From: Paenibacillus oleatilyticus
GTDB taxonomy: Bacteria; Bacillota; Bacilli; Paenibacillales; NBRC-103111
Assembly: GCF_018998565.1 (NCBI RefSeq)
Contig: NZ_JAHNZO010000008.1
Span: forward strand, 62,001 to 126,000
Reading direction: 5' to 3'
Length of the DNA: 64,000 bases
The notes under the pieces: generated by a model
Told to the model about the DNA's origin: nothing
Database searches by the model: none
Seen by the model: the letters and a program-made list of their open reading frames with translations, nothing else
Shown: positions 8,800 through 18,384 of the stretch, piece by piece
Layout of the letters: each line of letters opens with the position of its first letter
How positions within the stretch are numbered: position 1 is the stretch's first letter
Translations under genes and position numbers: made by a program

Positions 8800-9684
8800 A
8801 TGGCATTGACGAACAAGATCGGAGTTATTTCGGACAGCTTCAAGCTGCCGCTGCGTGAGAGTCTGCTGAAGTCCAAGGAGCTCGGCGCCGACGGCGTGCA
8901 AATTTGGGCCACCAAAGGGGAAATGGACCCGGCGAATCTAAACGCTGACGCTCGGAAAGACCTCAAGGCTTATCTCAATTCGATCGGGCTGGAGATTTCC
9001 GCTTTGTGCGGCGATTTAGGCGGACACGGCTTCCAAGATAAGGAGGCGAACCCGGCCAAAATCGAAACATCGAAGCGGATTCTCGATCTGGCGCTTGACT
9101 TGGGTACGAATATCGTGACGACGCATATCGGTCTGGTGCCGGAGGACCCGGCCGATCCGATCTATGCCGAGATGCAGGACGCTTGCGGCCAACTGGCCCG
9201 CTATGCTTCGTCCGTCGGCGGGTATTTTGCCATCGAGACCGGTCCCGAGACCGCCGCACATCTGAAAAGCTTCCTGGACAGCCTCGGCTCCAAAGGGATG
9301 GCGGTCAACTTCGACCCGGCCAATATGGTCATGGTGACCGGCGACGACCCGGCCAAAGGCGTTCATACGTTGAAAGATTATATCGTCCATACGCACGTGA
9401 AGGACGGACTCCGGCTGCGTGAAGCGGACCCTCGCGCCATCTACGGCTCCCTCGGGTACAAGCCGATGGATCATGAGGAGATTGCGCGGATGGTGAGCGC
9501 GGGCGAATTTTTCCGGGAGCTGCCTCCCGGTGAGGGGGCCGTCGATTTCGACGCGTACTTCCAAGCGCTGCAAGACATCGGGTATACGGGCTATTTGACG
9601 ATCGAGCGCGAGGTCGGCGATCAACCGGAGGAAGATATCCGCAAAGCGATTCAATTCATCGAAGCTTACCGGAAGCGGGGCTAA
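8800..9684 (+). CDS. sugar phosphate isomerase/epimerase, second copy
   Basis: A 294-aa TIM-barrel protein of the xylose isomerase-like family. Visible landmarks are the QIWATKGEM strand, FAIETGPET, VNFDPANMVM, IVHTHVKDG and a terminal YLTIEREVG, which together give the usual metal-binding Glu/Asp/His/Glu set. The protein has only limited similarity to the one at 6817, so this is not a recent tandem duplication. RBS AAGGAGGAG sits in the 15-bp gap after the Gfo/Idh gene. The role is likely a second isomerisation or elimination step in the same sugar or cyclitol pathway. Confidence 0.85.
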   Translation: MALTNKIGVISDSFKLPLRESLLKSKELGADGVQIWATKGEMDPANLNADARKDLKAYLNSIGLEISALCGDLGGHGFQDKEANPAKIETSKRILDLALDLGTNIVTTHIGLVPEDPADPIYAEMQDACGQLARYASSVGGYFAIETGPETAAHLKSFLDSLGSKGMAVNFDPANMVMVTGDDPAKGVHTLKDYIVHTHVKDGLRLREADPRAIYGSLGYKPMDHEEIARMVSAGEFFRELPPGEGAVDFDAYFQALQDIGYTGYLTIEREVGDQPEEDIRKAIQFIEAYRKRG

Positions 9685-9688
9685 GTGT

Positions 9689-10591
9689 ATGGATGCGGCG
9701 CTGCGCATAGGCATCATCGGGCTCGATACGTCGCATGTAACGGCGTTCACGAAGCTGCTGAACGACCCGTCGGATGCCAACCATGTGCCGGGAGGACGGG
9801 TGATCGCCGCTTATCCTGGCGGCTCCGCCGACTTCCCGCTCAGCATTGGCCGGGTCGGCGGTTTTACGCAAGAGCTTCGGGAGCAATACGGCGTGTCCAT
9901 CATGGAAACGCCGGAAGCCGTAGCGGAATCGGTCGATGCGCTGCTGCTCGAGTCGGCCGACGGAAGAGTACATTTGGAGCAGTTTCGCGTCATCGCGCCA
10001 TACGGCAAGCCGGTATTTATTGATAAGCCGCTCGCGTTGAGCTCGCGGGAGGCGTATGAAATCGCCGAGCTTGCGCAGCAATACGACATTCCGGTCATGA
10101 GCGCTTCCGCGCTGCGGTATTCCGAAGGTCTTGTCAGCGCTCTGGCGGAAGCCGACGGAGCCATTACGGGAGCCGATGCCTTCGGACCGATGCATCTCGA
10201 ACCGACGCAGCCGGGGTACTACTGGTACGGAATTCATACGGCCGAGCTGCTGTACCGCGTCATGGGAGCAGGATGCCGGGAAGTGGCCGTGTCGGCGAAC
10301 GACGATTTCGATGTCATTACCGGCGTCTGGCAGGACGGCCGGATCGGTACGGTACGGGGCAGCCGGCGAGACGGTCAAAGCTTCGGCATCACGCTCCAGA
10401 CCGGCGGAGGACCGCGCCTGATCGACGTGTCCAAGGACAGCAGACCGTTTTATGCCAGCTTGCTGGTCGAGGTCATGAAGATGTTCAGGACCGGCGAACC
10501 GGGCATTCCGCTGACGGAGACGCTGGAGATCATCCGTTTCCTCGAAGGGGCCAACGAAAGTCGGGCGTCAGGACGGCGGGGCCTGCTGTAG
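9689..10591 (+). CDS. Gfo/Idh/MocA-family oxidoreductase, second copy
   Basis: A 300-aa protein with an atypical nucleotide-binding start (RIGIIGLDTSHVTAF) and an FIDKPLAL segment matching the EKP motif, with Asp in place of Glu. A YWYGIHTAELLYRVMG segment carries the family His. It starts 4 bp after the previous stop. The IIGLDTSH variant marks a subfamily whose members often lack a fully classical dinucleotide fold, so the redox function is less certain than for the paralogue at 7726. Last gene of the four-gene cluster. Confidence 0.75.
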   Translation: MDAALRIGIIGLDTSHVTAFTKLLNDPSDANHVPGGRVIAAYPGGSADFPLSIGRVGGFTQELREQYGVSIMETPEAVAESVDALLLESADGRVHLEQFRVIAPYGKPVFIDKPLALSSREAYEIAELAQQYDIPVMSASALRYSEGLVSALAEADGAITGADAFGPMHLEPTQPGYYWYGIHTAELLYRVMGAGCREVAVSANDDFDVITGVWQDGRIGTVRGSRRDGQSFGITLQTGGGPRLIDVSKDSRPFYASLLVEVMKMFRTGEPGIPLTETLEIIRFLEGANESRASGRRGLL

Positions 10592-10857
10592 CCGCAAGCG
10601 AAGTGGGGGGACGCGTTATTCCCCTCAAGCCATATTTTTCTTGCCGCATTGTTGAAACCGAAATCGCATCCTTGCGTATTAGTATCGTAACGTTAGCTAT
10701 CCTTGGAAAAATTAAATAGGAAATACCTGGAGGAGCCTGTCACCTTAGCATTGCTATGTTTATTTTAGCAGCTATGGTTGATGGGCTTCTTTTTGTATGT
10801 TTTTGCCTGAATATCCACAGGATAAGCACGATAACAACAGAGGGGCGGTCGGTCATT
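10592..10857. other. intergenic region before the antiporter gene
   Basis: About 266 bp without a convincing gene. An in-frame extension of the antiporter ORF to 10756 is possible but gives an unlikely N-terminus. I looked for a c-di-AMP (ydaO) type riboswitch because such antiporter genes are sometimes controlled that way, and did not find its conserved elements by eye. Confidence 0.4.
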
Positions 10858-12009
10858 ATGCTTATTTTTCAACTGGCTATCATCTTGCTTGCTTCCAAAA
10901 TTGCGGGGGACCTCAGCGTTAAATTAGGACAGCCTTCCGTGCTCGGGAAGCTGCTGATCGGGATTGTCTTGGGACCGACGGTGCTCGGACTCGTCACGAA
11001 TACCGATATTTTAACGGAAATTAGCCAAATCGGCGTCATTCTGCTGATGTTCATTGCCGGACTGGAAACCGATGTCGAGGAATTCAAGCATACGGGGAAG
11101 CCTTCCGCTTTTGTAGGGGTTGCGGGGATTATTGTGCCGCTGATCGCAGGTTTTTTGGCCGGGCAAGTGATGGGGCTGCCGACGATACAGGCCGTATTCC
11201 TCGGATTGCTGCTGTCGGCCACCAGCGTCAGTATTTCGGTGCAGGCGCTGAAGGAAATGGGGCAGCTGAAGTCCCGGGCTGGGGCAACGATTCTTGGCGC
11301 CGCGGTCATCGATGACGTACTGGTCATTATTGCGCTGGCGTTTGTGATGAGCTTTGCAGGAGGAGACGTGAATCTGGGTATCGTTGTCCTGAAAAAAGTA
11401 GTCTTTTTCGCCGGAGCGATTCTCGTCGCATGGAAGGTCGTTCCCTGGGTGCTGAAAAAGTTCGCGCCTCTCCGTGTGACCGAAGCGGTCATATCGGCCG
11501 CTCTTATCATCTGCTTTGCTTACGCCTATTTGGCCGAATATGCCGGGGTTGCCGCCATCATCGGAGCTTATATCGCCGGTGTGGCGATCAGCGTCACGAA
11601 ATACAAGCACGAGGTGTTCGAAAAGGTCGAAACGATCGGCTATTCGATTTTCGTTCCGGTGTTCTTTACTTCCATCGGCGTGACGGCGGAGTTCACGGGA
11701 ATTGCCGGCAATCTTGGCTTGATCGTCGTATTGAGCGTCCTGGCGATTCTCACGAAACTGGTTGGCTCGGCACTGGGGGCGAAATTCGCCGGCTTTGCCT
11801 GGAGACCTTCCTTGGGCATCGGAGCTGCTATGGTCTCGCGGGGCGAAGTCGCGCTGATCATCGCCGCCATGGGGCTGGACGCCGGTTTGCTGAGCAAAGA
11901 GATGTTTGCCGTCCTCATTGTCGTCGTCTTGGTGACGACCCTCGTGACGCCACCGATGATGAAATGGTTTTTCAAGGAGCCAAGGACTTCTCAATCCATG
12001 GAAAAGTGA
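10858..12009 (+). CDS. CPA2-family cation/proton antiporter
   Basis: A 383-aa, very hydrophobic protein with about 12 membrane segments and no C-terminal TrkA domain. The ATG at 10858 begins directly with the first membrane helix (LIFQLAIILLASKIAGDLS) and follows a GAGGGGCGG ribosome site. It carries the family's GQPSVLGKLLIGIVLGPTVLG segment and the paired acidic residues in AAVIDDVLVI, the ion-binding core of NapA/KefB-like transporters. The expected role is Na+ or K+ efflux in exchange for protons. It is a single gene closed by the terminator at 12019-12050. Confidence 0.88.
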   Translation: MLIFQLAIILLASKIAGDLSVKLGQPSVLGKLLIGIVLGPTVLGLVTNTDILTEISQIGVILLMFIAGLETDVEEFKHTGKPSAFVGVAGIIVPLIAGFLAGQVMGLPTIQAVFLGLLLSATSVSISVQALKEMGQLKSRAGATILGAAVIDDVLVIIALAFVMSFAGGDVNLGIVVLKKVVFFAGAILVAWKVVPWVLKKFAPLRVTEAVISAALIICFAYAYLAEYAGVAAIIGAYIAGVAISVTKYKHEVFEKVETIGYSIFVPVFFTSIGVTAEFTGIAGNLGLIVVLSVLAILTKLVGSALGAKFAGFAWRPSLGIGAAMVSRGEVALIIAAMGLDAGLLSKEMFAVLIVVVLVTTLVTPPMMKWFFKEPRTSQSMEK

Positions 12010-12018
12010 AAATTGGAA

Positions 12019-12050
12019 AAAGAGTCCCGGACAACGATCTGGGACTCTTT
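12019..12050. terminator. bidirectional intrinsic terminator
   Basis: A perfect 10-bp stem AAAGAGTCCC / GGGACTCTTT with a 12-nt loop. It lies between the convergent antiporter gene and solute-binding protein gene and is suited to stop transcription from both sides. Confidence 0.85.
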
Positions 12051-12065
12051 GTGTCTAAACCTGCA

Positions 12066-13655
12066 TTACTTCCACTGCGGGCCGGAGTAGCCATTCGCCT
12101 TGAGGCCCTCGTTCACTTCCTTGATGATCTGGGCGCCGCCTTTGTCGGACCATTCCTTGACCATTTTATCCCAATCGGACAGCGGCTTTTCGCCGAAAAT
12201 CATTTTCGTTTGTTCCGTGTACAGGAACTTGGACAGCTCGGTATCCTTCGAGGCCTTCGTCTCGGAGAACACGGAGTAGGCCGGATTGATCAGATGCTTC
12301 GTCTCGCCGTGCATTTTCTCCAAGCTGGCCGCCAGATCGCGCAGCAGCGGAACGTTATACTCCTTCGAGTAGCCGTTGGCCGCGTCGTTCGGAGCCCACA
12401 TCGTTTTGTCCGGCAAATAGTTGATCGGCGCAAGACCTTTTTCCTCGACCTCGCGGCGCACGCTGCCGTTCTCGATATTGTAGCCTTGGCCTTCCTTGCC
12501 GTTTAGCCAGTCAAAATCGGCATTGCTCGCGTTGCGCTGCTCCAGCGGCACAAACTTCCGGCCGTAGTCGAGCATCTCCATAATTTTGTTTACCTTGTCC
12601 GGGTCCTTTGCCAGCTTCGCATTCAGCATGACGATGCCATAGAAGCCGGGGGAGGAGGTGAACCCTTGCGACCCGTCCGGCGCTTGGAACGGGGGAATCG
12701 GCACGATTTTGGCGTTCGGGTTCACGTCAACCAGGCCTTGCATAGAGGTCGGGTTCATACCGCGCGGTGTGCCGATGAAGATGCCCGCTTTGCCGGAATA
12801 GAACTCCTTGTTCGTCTGCGTCCAGTTGAGCAGGGCAAAGTCTTTTGTAATCGCGCCTTCCTTGTACAGGTCGGCCAGCCAGCCGATGTGCTCTTTCCGC
12901 GCTTCGGAGATAATGCCGGGGATCACTTGTCCATCGGCGTTTTTATGGTACCAGGCATCGAGATCCCAATAAGCCCCCATCCCGAAGCTCGGGTTAATGT
13001 TCGCGGACATGGCGAGCCCGTACGTATCGTTCTTGCCGTTGCCGTCGGGGTCGTTTTGGGCGAAGGCGATCGCCACTTTTTTCAGCTCGTCGTAGCTTTT
13101 CGGAACCTCCAGCCCCAGCTTGTCCAGCCAATCTTTGCGGATGATCGGGGTCAGCTGGTAGTTTTCGGTTAAGTATTTTTGGACCGCGTATATTTTGCCG
13201 TTCACCGTAACGGCTTTGCGGGTATTTTCCGGAATTTGCTTCATCGTCGGGTACTTGTCGAGCAGATCGTTCAGCGGCAAAAAGGCACCTTGCTTCGCCC
13301 ATTTATAGAAATTCGAATCCGGTCCTTCCATGACGATGATGTCGGGAATTTCGCCCGAGGCCACGACGGCGCTCAGCTTCTGGTCGTAATCGGAGCGGAC
13401 CACGTACTGCGGCTTGAAATCGACGTTGAATTTCTCGTTGATCATCTCCAGGCCCTTGCCTCCGGTCGGAGGAAACGCCCCGTAACGGAAGTCGATCATC
13501 GTGATCGTCTGTTTCTTCTGGCTATCCGTTGCGGCTCCGGCGCTTCCGGCGTTCGGTTGATCGGTCTTCGCGTCACTGCCGCCGCTGCAGGCGGACGTTA
13601 ACGTGATGGCCCCGACGAGCGCGGCGGCCGTCCATGTTTTTCCTCTGTAATTCAT
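12066..13655 (-). CDS. extracellular sugar-binding lipoprotein of a CUT1 ABC transporter
   Basis: The start at 13655 has GGGAGGGG upstream and yields a lipoprotein signal peptide with the lipobox LTSAC (Cys23), followed by a Gly/Ser/Asp-rich linker. The mature protein (529 aa precursor) has the type-1 solute-binding pattern (VDFKPQYVVRSDYDQKLSAVVASGEIPDI and the periodic aromatic residues of LplA-like proteins). It should capture an oligosaccharide outside the cell for the two permeases encoded just upstream. Last gene of the minus-strand importer operon. Substrate not identifiable from sequence alone. Confidence 0.88.
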   Translation of the reverse strand: MNYRGKTWTAAALVGAITLTSACSGGSDAKTDQPNAGSAGAATDSQKKQTITMIDFRYGAFPPTGGKGLEMINEKFNVDFKPQYVVRSDYDQKLSAVVASGEIPDIIVMEGPDSNFYKWAKQGAFLPLNDLLDKYPTMKQIPENTRKAVTVNGKIYAVQKYLTENYQLTPIIRKDWLDKLGLEVPKSYDELKKVAIAFAQNDPDGNGKNDTYGLAMSANINPSFGMGAYWDLDAWYHKNADGQVIPGIISEARKEHIGWLADLYKEGAITKDFALLNWTQTNKEFYSGKAGIFIGTPRGMNPTSMQGLVDVNPNAKIVPIPPFQAPDGSQGFTSSPGFYGIVMLNAKLAKDPDKVNKIMEMLDYGRKFVPLEQRNASNADFDWLNGKEGQGYNIENGSVRREVEEKGLAPINYLPDKTMWAPNDAANGYSKEYNVPLLRDLAASLEKMHGETKHLINPAYSVFSETKASKDTELSKFLYTEQTKMIFGEKPLSDWDKMVKEWSDKGGAQIIKEVNEGLKANGYSGPQWK

Positions 13656-13736
13656 TGACAAAGCCCCTCCCATGTTTGGATCATACTCTGAATCCTTGGT
13701 TTATACAAGTTCGTGCGTCTGACAGGATGTCCCAAG

Positions 13737-14621
13737 TCAGCCTTTAACGGACCCAAGCATCACCCCCTTGGCAAAATGCTTTTGCAGGAACGGATACACA
13801 ACGAGAATCGGAACCGTCGCGACGATGATCGCTGCCATTTGGATCGTATCCGCCGGCGGAGCGTGTTCGAGCAAAATCTGACCGCTGCCGAGCGCCGTCT
13901 GCGCTTCTCCGACGACGACCATTTGCCGCAAAATGACTTGAATCGGCCATTTTTCCGGTTCGTTCAAGTACAGGATGCCCGTGAAGTAATTGTTCCAGTG
14001 CAGCACCGCATAGAACAGGGCGAAGGCGGCCAGTGACGGTTTGGATAGAGGCAGCATGATGTTCCAGAACACCTTCAGGTCGTTGGCGCCGTCGATGACC
14101 GCCGCTTCGTGCAGCTCGTTCGGGATGCCGACGAAAAACTGCCGCATGACGATCAGGTTGAACGGATTGATGGCGATCGGCAGGATAAGCGCCCAGATCG
14201 AGTTCAAGAGGTGCGTTTCCTTCACGATCAGGTACGTCGGAATCATGCCTGCGCTGAACAGCAGCGTGAAGAGGACAAGCACCAGCATGATCCGTTGGCC
14301 GATGACCGGACGGGCCAGCGTATAAGCGAAGGTGGACGTAAACGCCAGGTTGACCGCCGTGCCGATCACGGTCACAAGCACGGTCACGCCGACCGAACGG
14401 ACGAACGACTCCGAAGCGAAAATATATGCGTAGGCGCTGAGCACCCATTCCTTCGGAAACCAGATGATGTCATGCTGCAAAAACTCTTTGTACGAGGCAA
14501 AAGAGACGGCCAGCACGTACCAGAACGGCGCCAGCATAATCGAGGCGATGAGGCCGAGCAGCAGGACGTTGACGATATCGATGAACCGGTCTCCCAGGGT
14601 TCGATGATGCATGCGGATCAT
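13737..14621 (-). CDS. CUT1 ABC transporter permease (YtcP/MalG type)
   Basis: A 294-aa membrane protein with six predicted helices. The cytoplasmic EAA loop that docks the ATPase is visible as HEAAVIDGANDLKVFWNIM near residue 190. The protein ends in MLGSVKG, like many carbohydrate permeases of this class. It lies 82 bp before the binding-protein start and 22 bp after the first permease gene. No ATPase gene is present here, so a shared MsmX-type ATPase encoded elsewhere is the likely energy source. Confidence 0.9.
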   Translation of the reverse strand: MIRMHHRTLGDRFIDIVNVLLLGLIASIMLAPFWYVLAVSFASYKEFLQHDIIWFPKEWVLSAYAYIFASESFVRSVGVTVLVTVIGTAVNLAFTSTFAYTLARPVIGQRIMLVLVLFTLLFSAGMIPTYLIVKETHLLNSIWALILPIAINPFNLIVMRQFFVGIPNELHEAAVIDGANDLKVFWNIMLPLSKPSLAAFALFYAVLHWNNYFTGILYLNEPEKWPIQVILRQMVVVGEAQTALGSGQILLEHAPPADTIQMAAIIVATVPILVVYPFLQKHFAKGVMLGSVKG

Positions 14622-14642
14622 CCCTTCTGAAGCGGACGCAGC

Positions 14643-15623
14643 CTAGAATACGCCGTCGTCGCCGAGTTTTTTGGCTATATAGTTGGCCGACAGCACGAGC
14701 ACGAGCCCAACGGCTCCTTTGAACAAGCCGACCGCTGTCGCGAAGCTGTAGTCCGACTGTCCGATTCCCTTGAAGAACACGTATGTATCGAGGATGTTGC
14801 CGATTTCCATATTGAACGGATTCAGCAGAAGGAAGATTTGTTCGTATCCGGCATCCATGACATGTCCAAGCCGCAGGATGAGCAGGATGACAATCGTATT
14901 GCGTATGGCCGGGAGCGTGATGTGCCACATTTGGCGGAACCGTCCCGCGCCGTCGATGACCGCCGCTTCGTAGAGCTGGGGGCTGACGCCGGCGAGCGCC
15001 GCAAGGAACAGAATCGTTCCCCAGCCTGCTTCTTTCCAGATCACCTGAAGGATGACGATCGGCTTAAAGTAGCTCGGATCGGTTAAGAACGGAACCGGTT
15101 GCGCAAGGCCGAATCCTTGCTTGAGAAGATCGTTGACGACGCCGTTTCCTTTCAAAAAGATCGTGCAGATCCCGATGACAACGACCCATGACAGGAAGTG
15201 GGGGAGATAAATCACCGACTGGACGACGCGCTTATAGACTTGATTGCGCAGCTCGTTCAGCATCAGGGCCAGCACGATCGGAACCGGGAAGGCGAATACG
15301 ATTTGCAGAAACGAGATCGACAAGGTGTTCCACAACACCTGCACGATTTCCGGATCTTCGAAGATCCGGGCAAAATGCTTCAAGCCCGCCCACTCGCTGC
15401 CCGCAATCCCTTGAAACGGGCTGTAATCGATAAAGGCCATATACAGCCCCGCCATGGGGACGTAGCGGTAAATCAGGAAATAGGCGATGCCGGGCAAGCC
15501 GAGCAGCAGCAGGTACCGGTCCTTCCATAGCCGGGCCCGCAAACGTCCGAGACGGCTCGTGGAAGAGGTCTTACGGATTGCGGGTGAGGAGTGGGGATGG
15601 GGGTTCAAGGTGCTCAAGCGCAT
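14643..15623 (-). CDS. CUT1 ABC transporter permease (LplB type)
   Basis: The frame runs upstream to 15731, but the ATG at 15623 follows a clean AAGGAGGA and gives 326 aa, with a basic cytoplasmic N-terminus before the first helix (YLLLLGLPGIAYFLIY). The EAA loop reads YEAAVIDGAGRFRQMWHI. It has the LplB hallmark NGVVNDLLKQGFG. The first gene of the importer operon, located 283 bp downstream of the AraC-type regulator gene on the same strand and separated from it by a terminator, so the two units have separate transcripts. Confidence 0.9.
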   Translation of the reverse strand: MRLSTLNPHPHSSPAIRKTSSTSRLGRLRARLWKDRYLLLLGLPGIAYFLIYRYVPMAGLYMAFIDYSPFQGIAGSEWAGLKHFARIFEDPEIVQVLWNTLSISFLQIVFAFPVPIVLALMLNELRNQVYKRVVQSVIYLPHFLSWVVVIGICTIFLKGNGVVNDLLKQGFGLAQPVPFLTDPSYFKPIVILQVIWKEAGWGTILFLAALAGVSPQLYEAAVIDGAGRFRQMWHITLPAIRNTIVILLILRLGHVMDAGYEQIFLLLNPFNMEIGNILDTYVFFKGIGQSDYSFATAVGLFKGAVGLVLVLSANYIAKKLGDDGVF

Positions 15624-15841
15624 TCCTCCTTGGGGCCGCAACGAACCGGAGGCGTTTACATTCCGACGGTTGCGAATCGTTGTTGTTGATCCGATTATCC
15701 GGGAAGGGGACAAGTCACGGCAATTCTCCATTTTTCATGGATAAGACAAAAAAGGATAAAGATCCGCAAAAAAAGAAAAAAGCCGCGGAAGCGCGTCAGG
15801 ACGGGGTTTATCGCTATAGGGGAGCGGCGGGGACAATCAAA

Positions 15842-15878
15842 AAACGCCGGTTCGGAAGGGCCCGAAGCATCGGCGTTT
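15842..15878 (-). terminator. intrinsic terminator of the AraC-type regulator gene
   Basis: Stem AAACGCCG / CGGCGTTT with an inner TTCGG/CCGAA pairing. In the minus direction the hairpin is followed by a T-run (complement of the A-run at 15837-15842). It isolates the regulator transcript from the importer operon downstream. Confidence 0.8.
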
Positions 15879-15906
15879 GAAGGAAAACAGCGGAAACGGA
15901 AGAGCT

Positions 15907-18189
15907 TCAATCGCCCCGAAATCGCTTGCGGTATTCGCCCGGCGGAAGCTGTTCGTGCTGCTTGAACACGCGGGTAAAATTTTGAACGGAGGTGTAGCTG
16001 AGTCTCTCTGCAATATCTTTGATCGGCATTTCCGTGTGCGCCAGCCATTCTTTGGCTTTGTCTATTCGGAACCGGATGAGATAATCGATAAAGTTCATCC
16101 CCGTCTCTTCCTTGAACATCCGGCTGAGCTGGGAAGGAGATACGCGAAGCCCGTCGGCCAATTGCTGAAGCGACACATCCGTATCGAAGTGGTTATGGAT
16201 AAACCGGATGACCTCGGCGGTCATGCGCTGTTGTTTGCCTGTCTGCGCCAGCTCCAGCCGTTCGGCGATGGAGGGGAATACCGTGCCCGCCAGCCATTCC
16301 GCTACTTCGCTCATCGTCGTCATTTCGTAAAGCCGCTTGTAAGGATCTTCCCCGAACACCTCGTGTGGGGCTAGTTCCAGTTCCTGCATGTAGAGAACCA
16401 GCTCGCCGATCAGGTGGGCGAACAAGCCGAGCGCCGCATTGAAATGCCGGACGAATTGCGGCATGTCCTGAACCCATTCGTGCAGCAACTCAGTGCCTTC
16501 GTCCGCTTTTCCCTGCATAACGGCGGTAACGATCTGCTTCTCCCGTTTGATGATATCGCTTGCAAGCTGGTTTTCGGCCGGAACGACCTGCTGCGGCGTC
16601 AGCAGCTTGCCCGGTCCGTACAGGAGCCTGTAGCCGAGCAGGTCCCGCGCCTCCCGGTAGGCGTCGTTAATATCGCGATACGTCAGGACGGGATGAGAGC
16701 AGGCGATCGTGACAGTAAATTGAAAATATTTGGCGGCGGTCTCGAGGAACTTCTGTGCGGCAAGCAGCAGGTTTTCCAGTGCGGCGTCACCTTTTTCGAG
16801 TCCGGCGATCAGGGCCATTTGGCCTGGCATGGTAATGCCGGATGCGCAGGAAAACGACTCCTCGAACACTTCCTCCGTCATTTTGCGCAGGGCGAACATC
16901 ATGAGGGACCGGTCTTTGTCTTGGTACTGCAGCTGAAAGCGGGCGTAGTCGTCAATATCGATCAAGCACACCGCATACCGGCTGCCCCGGAGCTGGAATC
17001 CGAACGTCTGTCGGACCCGTTCCGCCTCGCTGCTGTTCATTTCACCGCGCAGCAGCTGATGCACGATCGTTTCTTTTAGATATGGCGATTGTTCGGTTAG
17101 CTGCCGACGCAGCTGCTCGTTCGTTTGGAGCATCCCGGTCACGTAGGCATCGAGCACGTGCCACTCGTTGCCGGTCCCGGCATGGGAATTCTCGCGAGAC
17201 GGGGGCAGAAGCCGCTGCAGCAGATGCTGTACGGGACCATACATCCGGGTTGAGCCGAAGCGGGCAATCAACACCCAAAAAGCGGCGAGCAGCAGTACAA
17301 TCCCAAAGGTCGTCACTTGAATCCGGTCAGCTTGACGGGTCAGCTCCTTCTTGGGCGTCATGGCCACGTGCGTCCATCGCGTATAATCCGACTGCCGGAC
17401 GGCAAGCTGGTACGTTTCTCCGCCGATGTCCGTCTCTGCGGGCTCGCCGGAGTAGTAACGGGGCAACCCGCCGGCGAACAGGGCAGGCCGGGTGCCGATT
17501 TCCCCTGGCGTCCTGCTGATCAGGACGATGCCCTTCTCGTCGAAGACGTACAGCTTGCGGTTCCCTCCTAAGGGAACATGTGTGGCAAAGTCGGCCAACT
17601 TGTCCTTCTGGATGTGAAGCATCAGGATTCCGCTCCCCTGTATGTCGGAGAAAATCGGCACCGGCCTTAAATAGAGCAGCTCGTTCTGTCCAGGATAGGT
17701 GTCGGGCGCTACGATCTCGGAGCGAAAATGAGGCGGAATCCGGTCTATAATATTGCGGTAAGCGAATTCATTAAGCTCGATGAATCCGTGCTTACTGGAA
17801 TATACTTTGCCGAATTTCAAGAAGATGACGGAAACGTCATATTGAAACTCGGAGATGCTCCGCTGTTTTTGAATCGTATCGGCCAGCTCCTGCATTTCAT
17901 CCAAATATTTGCCGGAAGGCCCAAGCTTCACCGCTTGCTCCAAAGCCCGGTGATTGGCGAGCTGAATGGAAGCTTTATCGAGCCCGGCCCAGAACAAATC
18001 GACCTGGCGCTGCATTTCTTGTAAAACGATCTGATGGTTTTGGTTGACCTCGTCTTGAATGGCTGCGGCGGCCATGCGCGCAAGGACGGTTCCGGTCAAT
18101 ATGACGGGCAGCAGGCTGATGACGAGGGAGTAAACGAACAGTTTCCTTTTAAAAGACGTATTGCGAAACCATGGGAACGGTCTCCACAT
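15907..18189 (-). CDS. membrane-anchored AraC-family regulator with extracellular sensor region
   Basis: A 760-aa protein. A membrane helix at about residues 15-38 (LFVYSLVISLLPVILTGTVL) is followed by a roughly 250-residue extracytoplasmic region and a second helix near 300 (FGIVLLLAAFWVLIA). A cytoplasmic linker leads to a C-terminal AraC DNA-binding domain with two helix-turn-helix units (LQQLADGLRVSPSQLSRMF and IKDIAERLSYTSVQNFTRVF). Sensing and DNA binding are thus on one polypeptide, a form common in Paenibacillaceae next to CUT1 transporters. It probably activates the importer operon at 12066-15623 when its sugar is present. Confidence 0.88.
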   Translation of the reverse strand: MWRPFPWFRNTSFKRKLFVYSLVISLLPVILTGTVLARMAAAAIQDEVNQNHQIVLQEMQRQVDLFWAGLDKASIQLANHRALEQAVKLGPSGKYLDEMQELADTIQKQRSISEFQYDVSVIFLKFGKVYSSKHGFIELNEFAYRNIIDRIPPHFRSEIVAPDTYPGQNELLYLRPVPIFSDIQGSGILMLHIQKDKLADFATHVPLGGNRKLYVFDEKGIVLISRTPGEIGTRPALFAGGLPRYYSGEPAETDIGGETYQLAVRQSDYTRWTHVAMTPKKELTRQADRIQVTTFGIVLLLAAFWVLIARFGSTRMYGPVQHLLQRLLPPSRENSHAGTGNEWHVLDAYVTGMLQTNEQLRRQLTEQSPYLKETIVHQLLRGEMNSSEAERVRQTFGFQLRGSRYAVCLIDIDDYARFQLQYQDKDRSLMMFALRKMTEEVFEESFSCASGITMPGQMALIAGLEKGDAALENLLLAAQKFLETAAKYFQFTVTIACSHPVLTYRDINDAYREARDLLGYRLLYGPGKLLTPQQVVPAENQLASDIIKREKQIVTAVMQGKADEGTELLHEWVQDMPQFVRHFNAALGLFAHLIGELVLYMQELELAPHEVFGEDPYKRLYEMTTMSEVAEWLAGTVFPSIAERLELAQTGKQQRMTAEVIRFIHNHFDTDVSLQQLADGLRVSPSQLSRMFKEETGMNFIDYLIRFRIDKAKEWLAHTEMPIKDIAERLSYTSVQNFTRVFKQHEQLPPGEYRKRFRGD

Positions 18190-18323
18190 GGACTTGCACC
18201 CCCGCTGGCCTAAAGTTGTTCTCTCTTTGTCTCTATATGTTACAGTTACATTAAGAGTAGTCTGTCCGGATGCGGACTGTCAAGGAAGGTATGGGAAAAT
18301 TTCTCCAAAAAACAAAAATAATA

Positions 18324-18338
18324 GAGGAGAAATCCTCC
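18324..18338. promoter_or_regulatory. dyad operator site A (candidate RpiR/MurR-type box)
   Basis: Reading the minus strand, the site is GGAGGATTTCTCCTC. It lies 9 bp before the -10-like TATAGT (18348-18353) and therefore covers the -35 position of the promoter of the 18385-21775 operon, which lacks a recognisable -35 hexamer. Related sites occur at 25900 and 28963. Confidence 0.65.
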
Positions 18339-18384
18339 ATTTTATGATATAGTAATGGAGAATGCAGTCAGAGGAGAGTGAGTC

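Noticed and set aside
7201..8901. 566-aa minus-strand ORF opposite the isomerase and Gfo/Idh genes
   Set aside because: Spans two well-supported genes on the other strand, has no motif and shows the typical composition of an antisense frame.
10592..10857. Possible riboswitch (ydaO type) before the antiporter gene
   Set aside because: None of the conserved ydaO sequence blocks could be found by eye; only weak hairpins are present.
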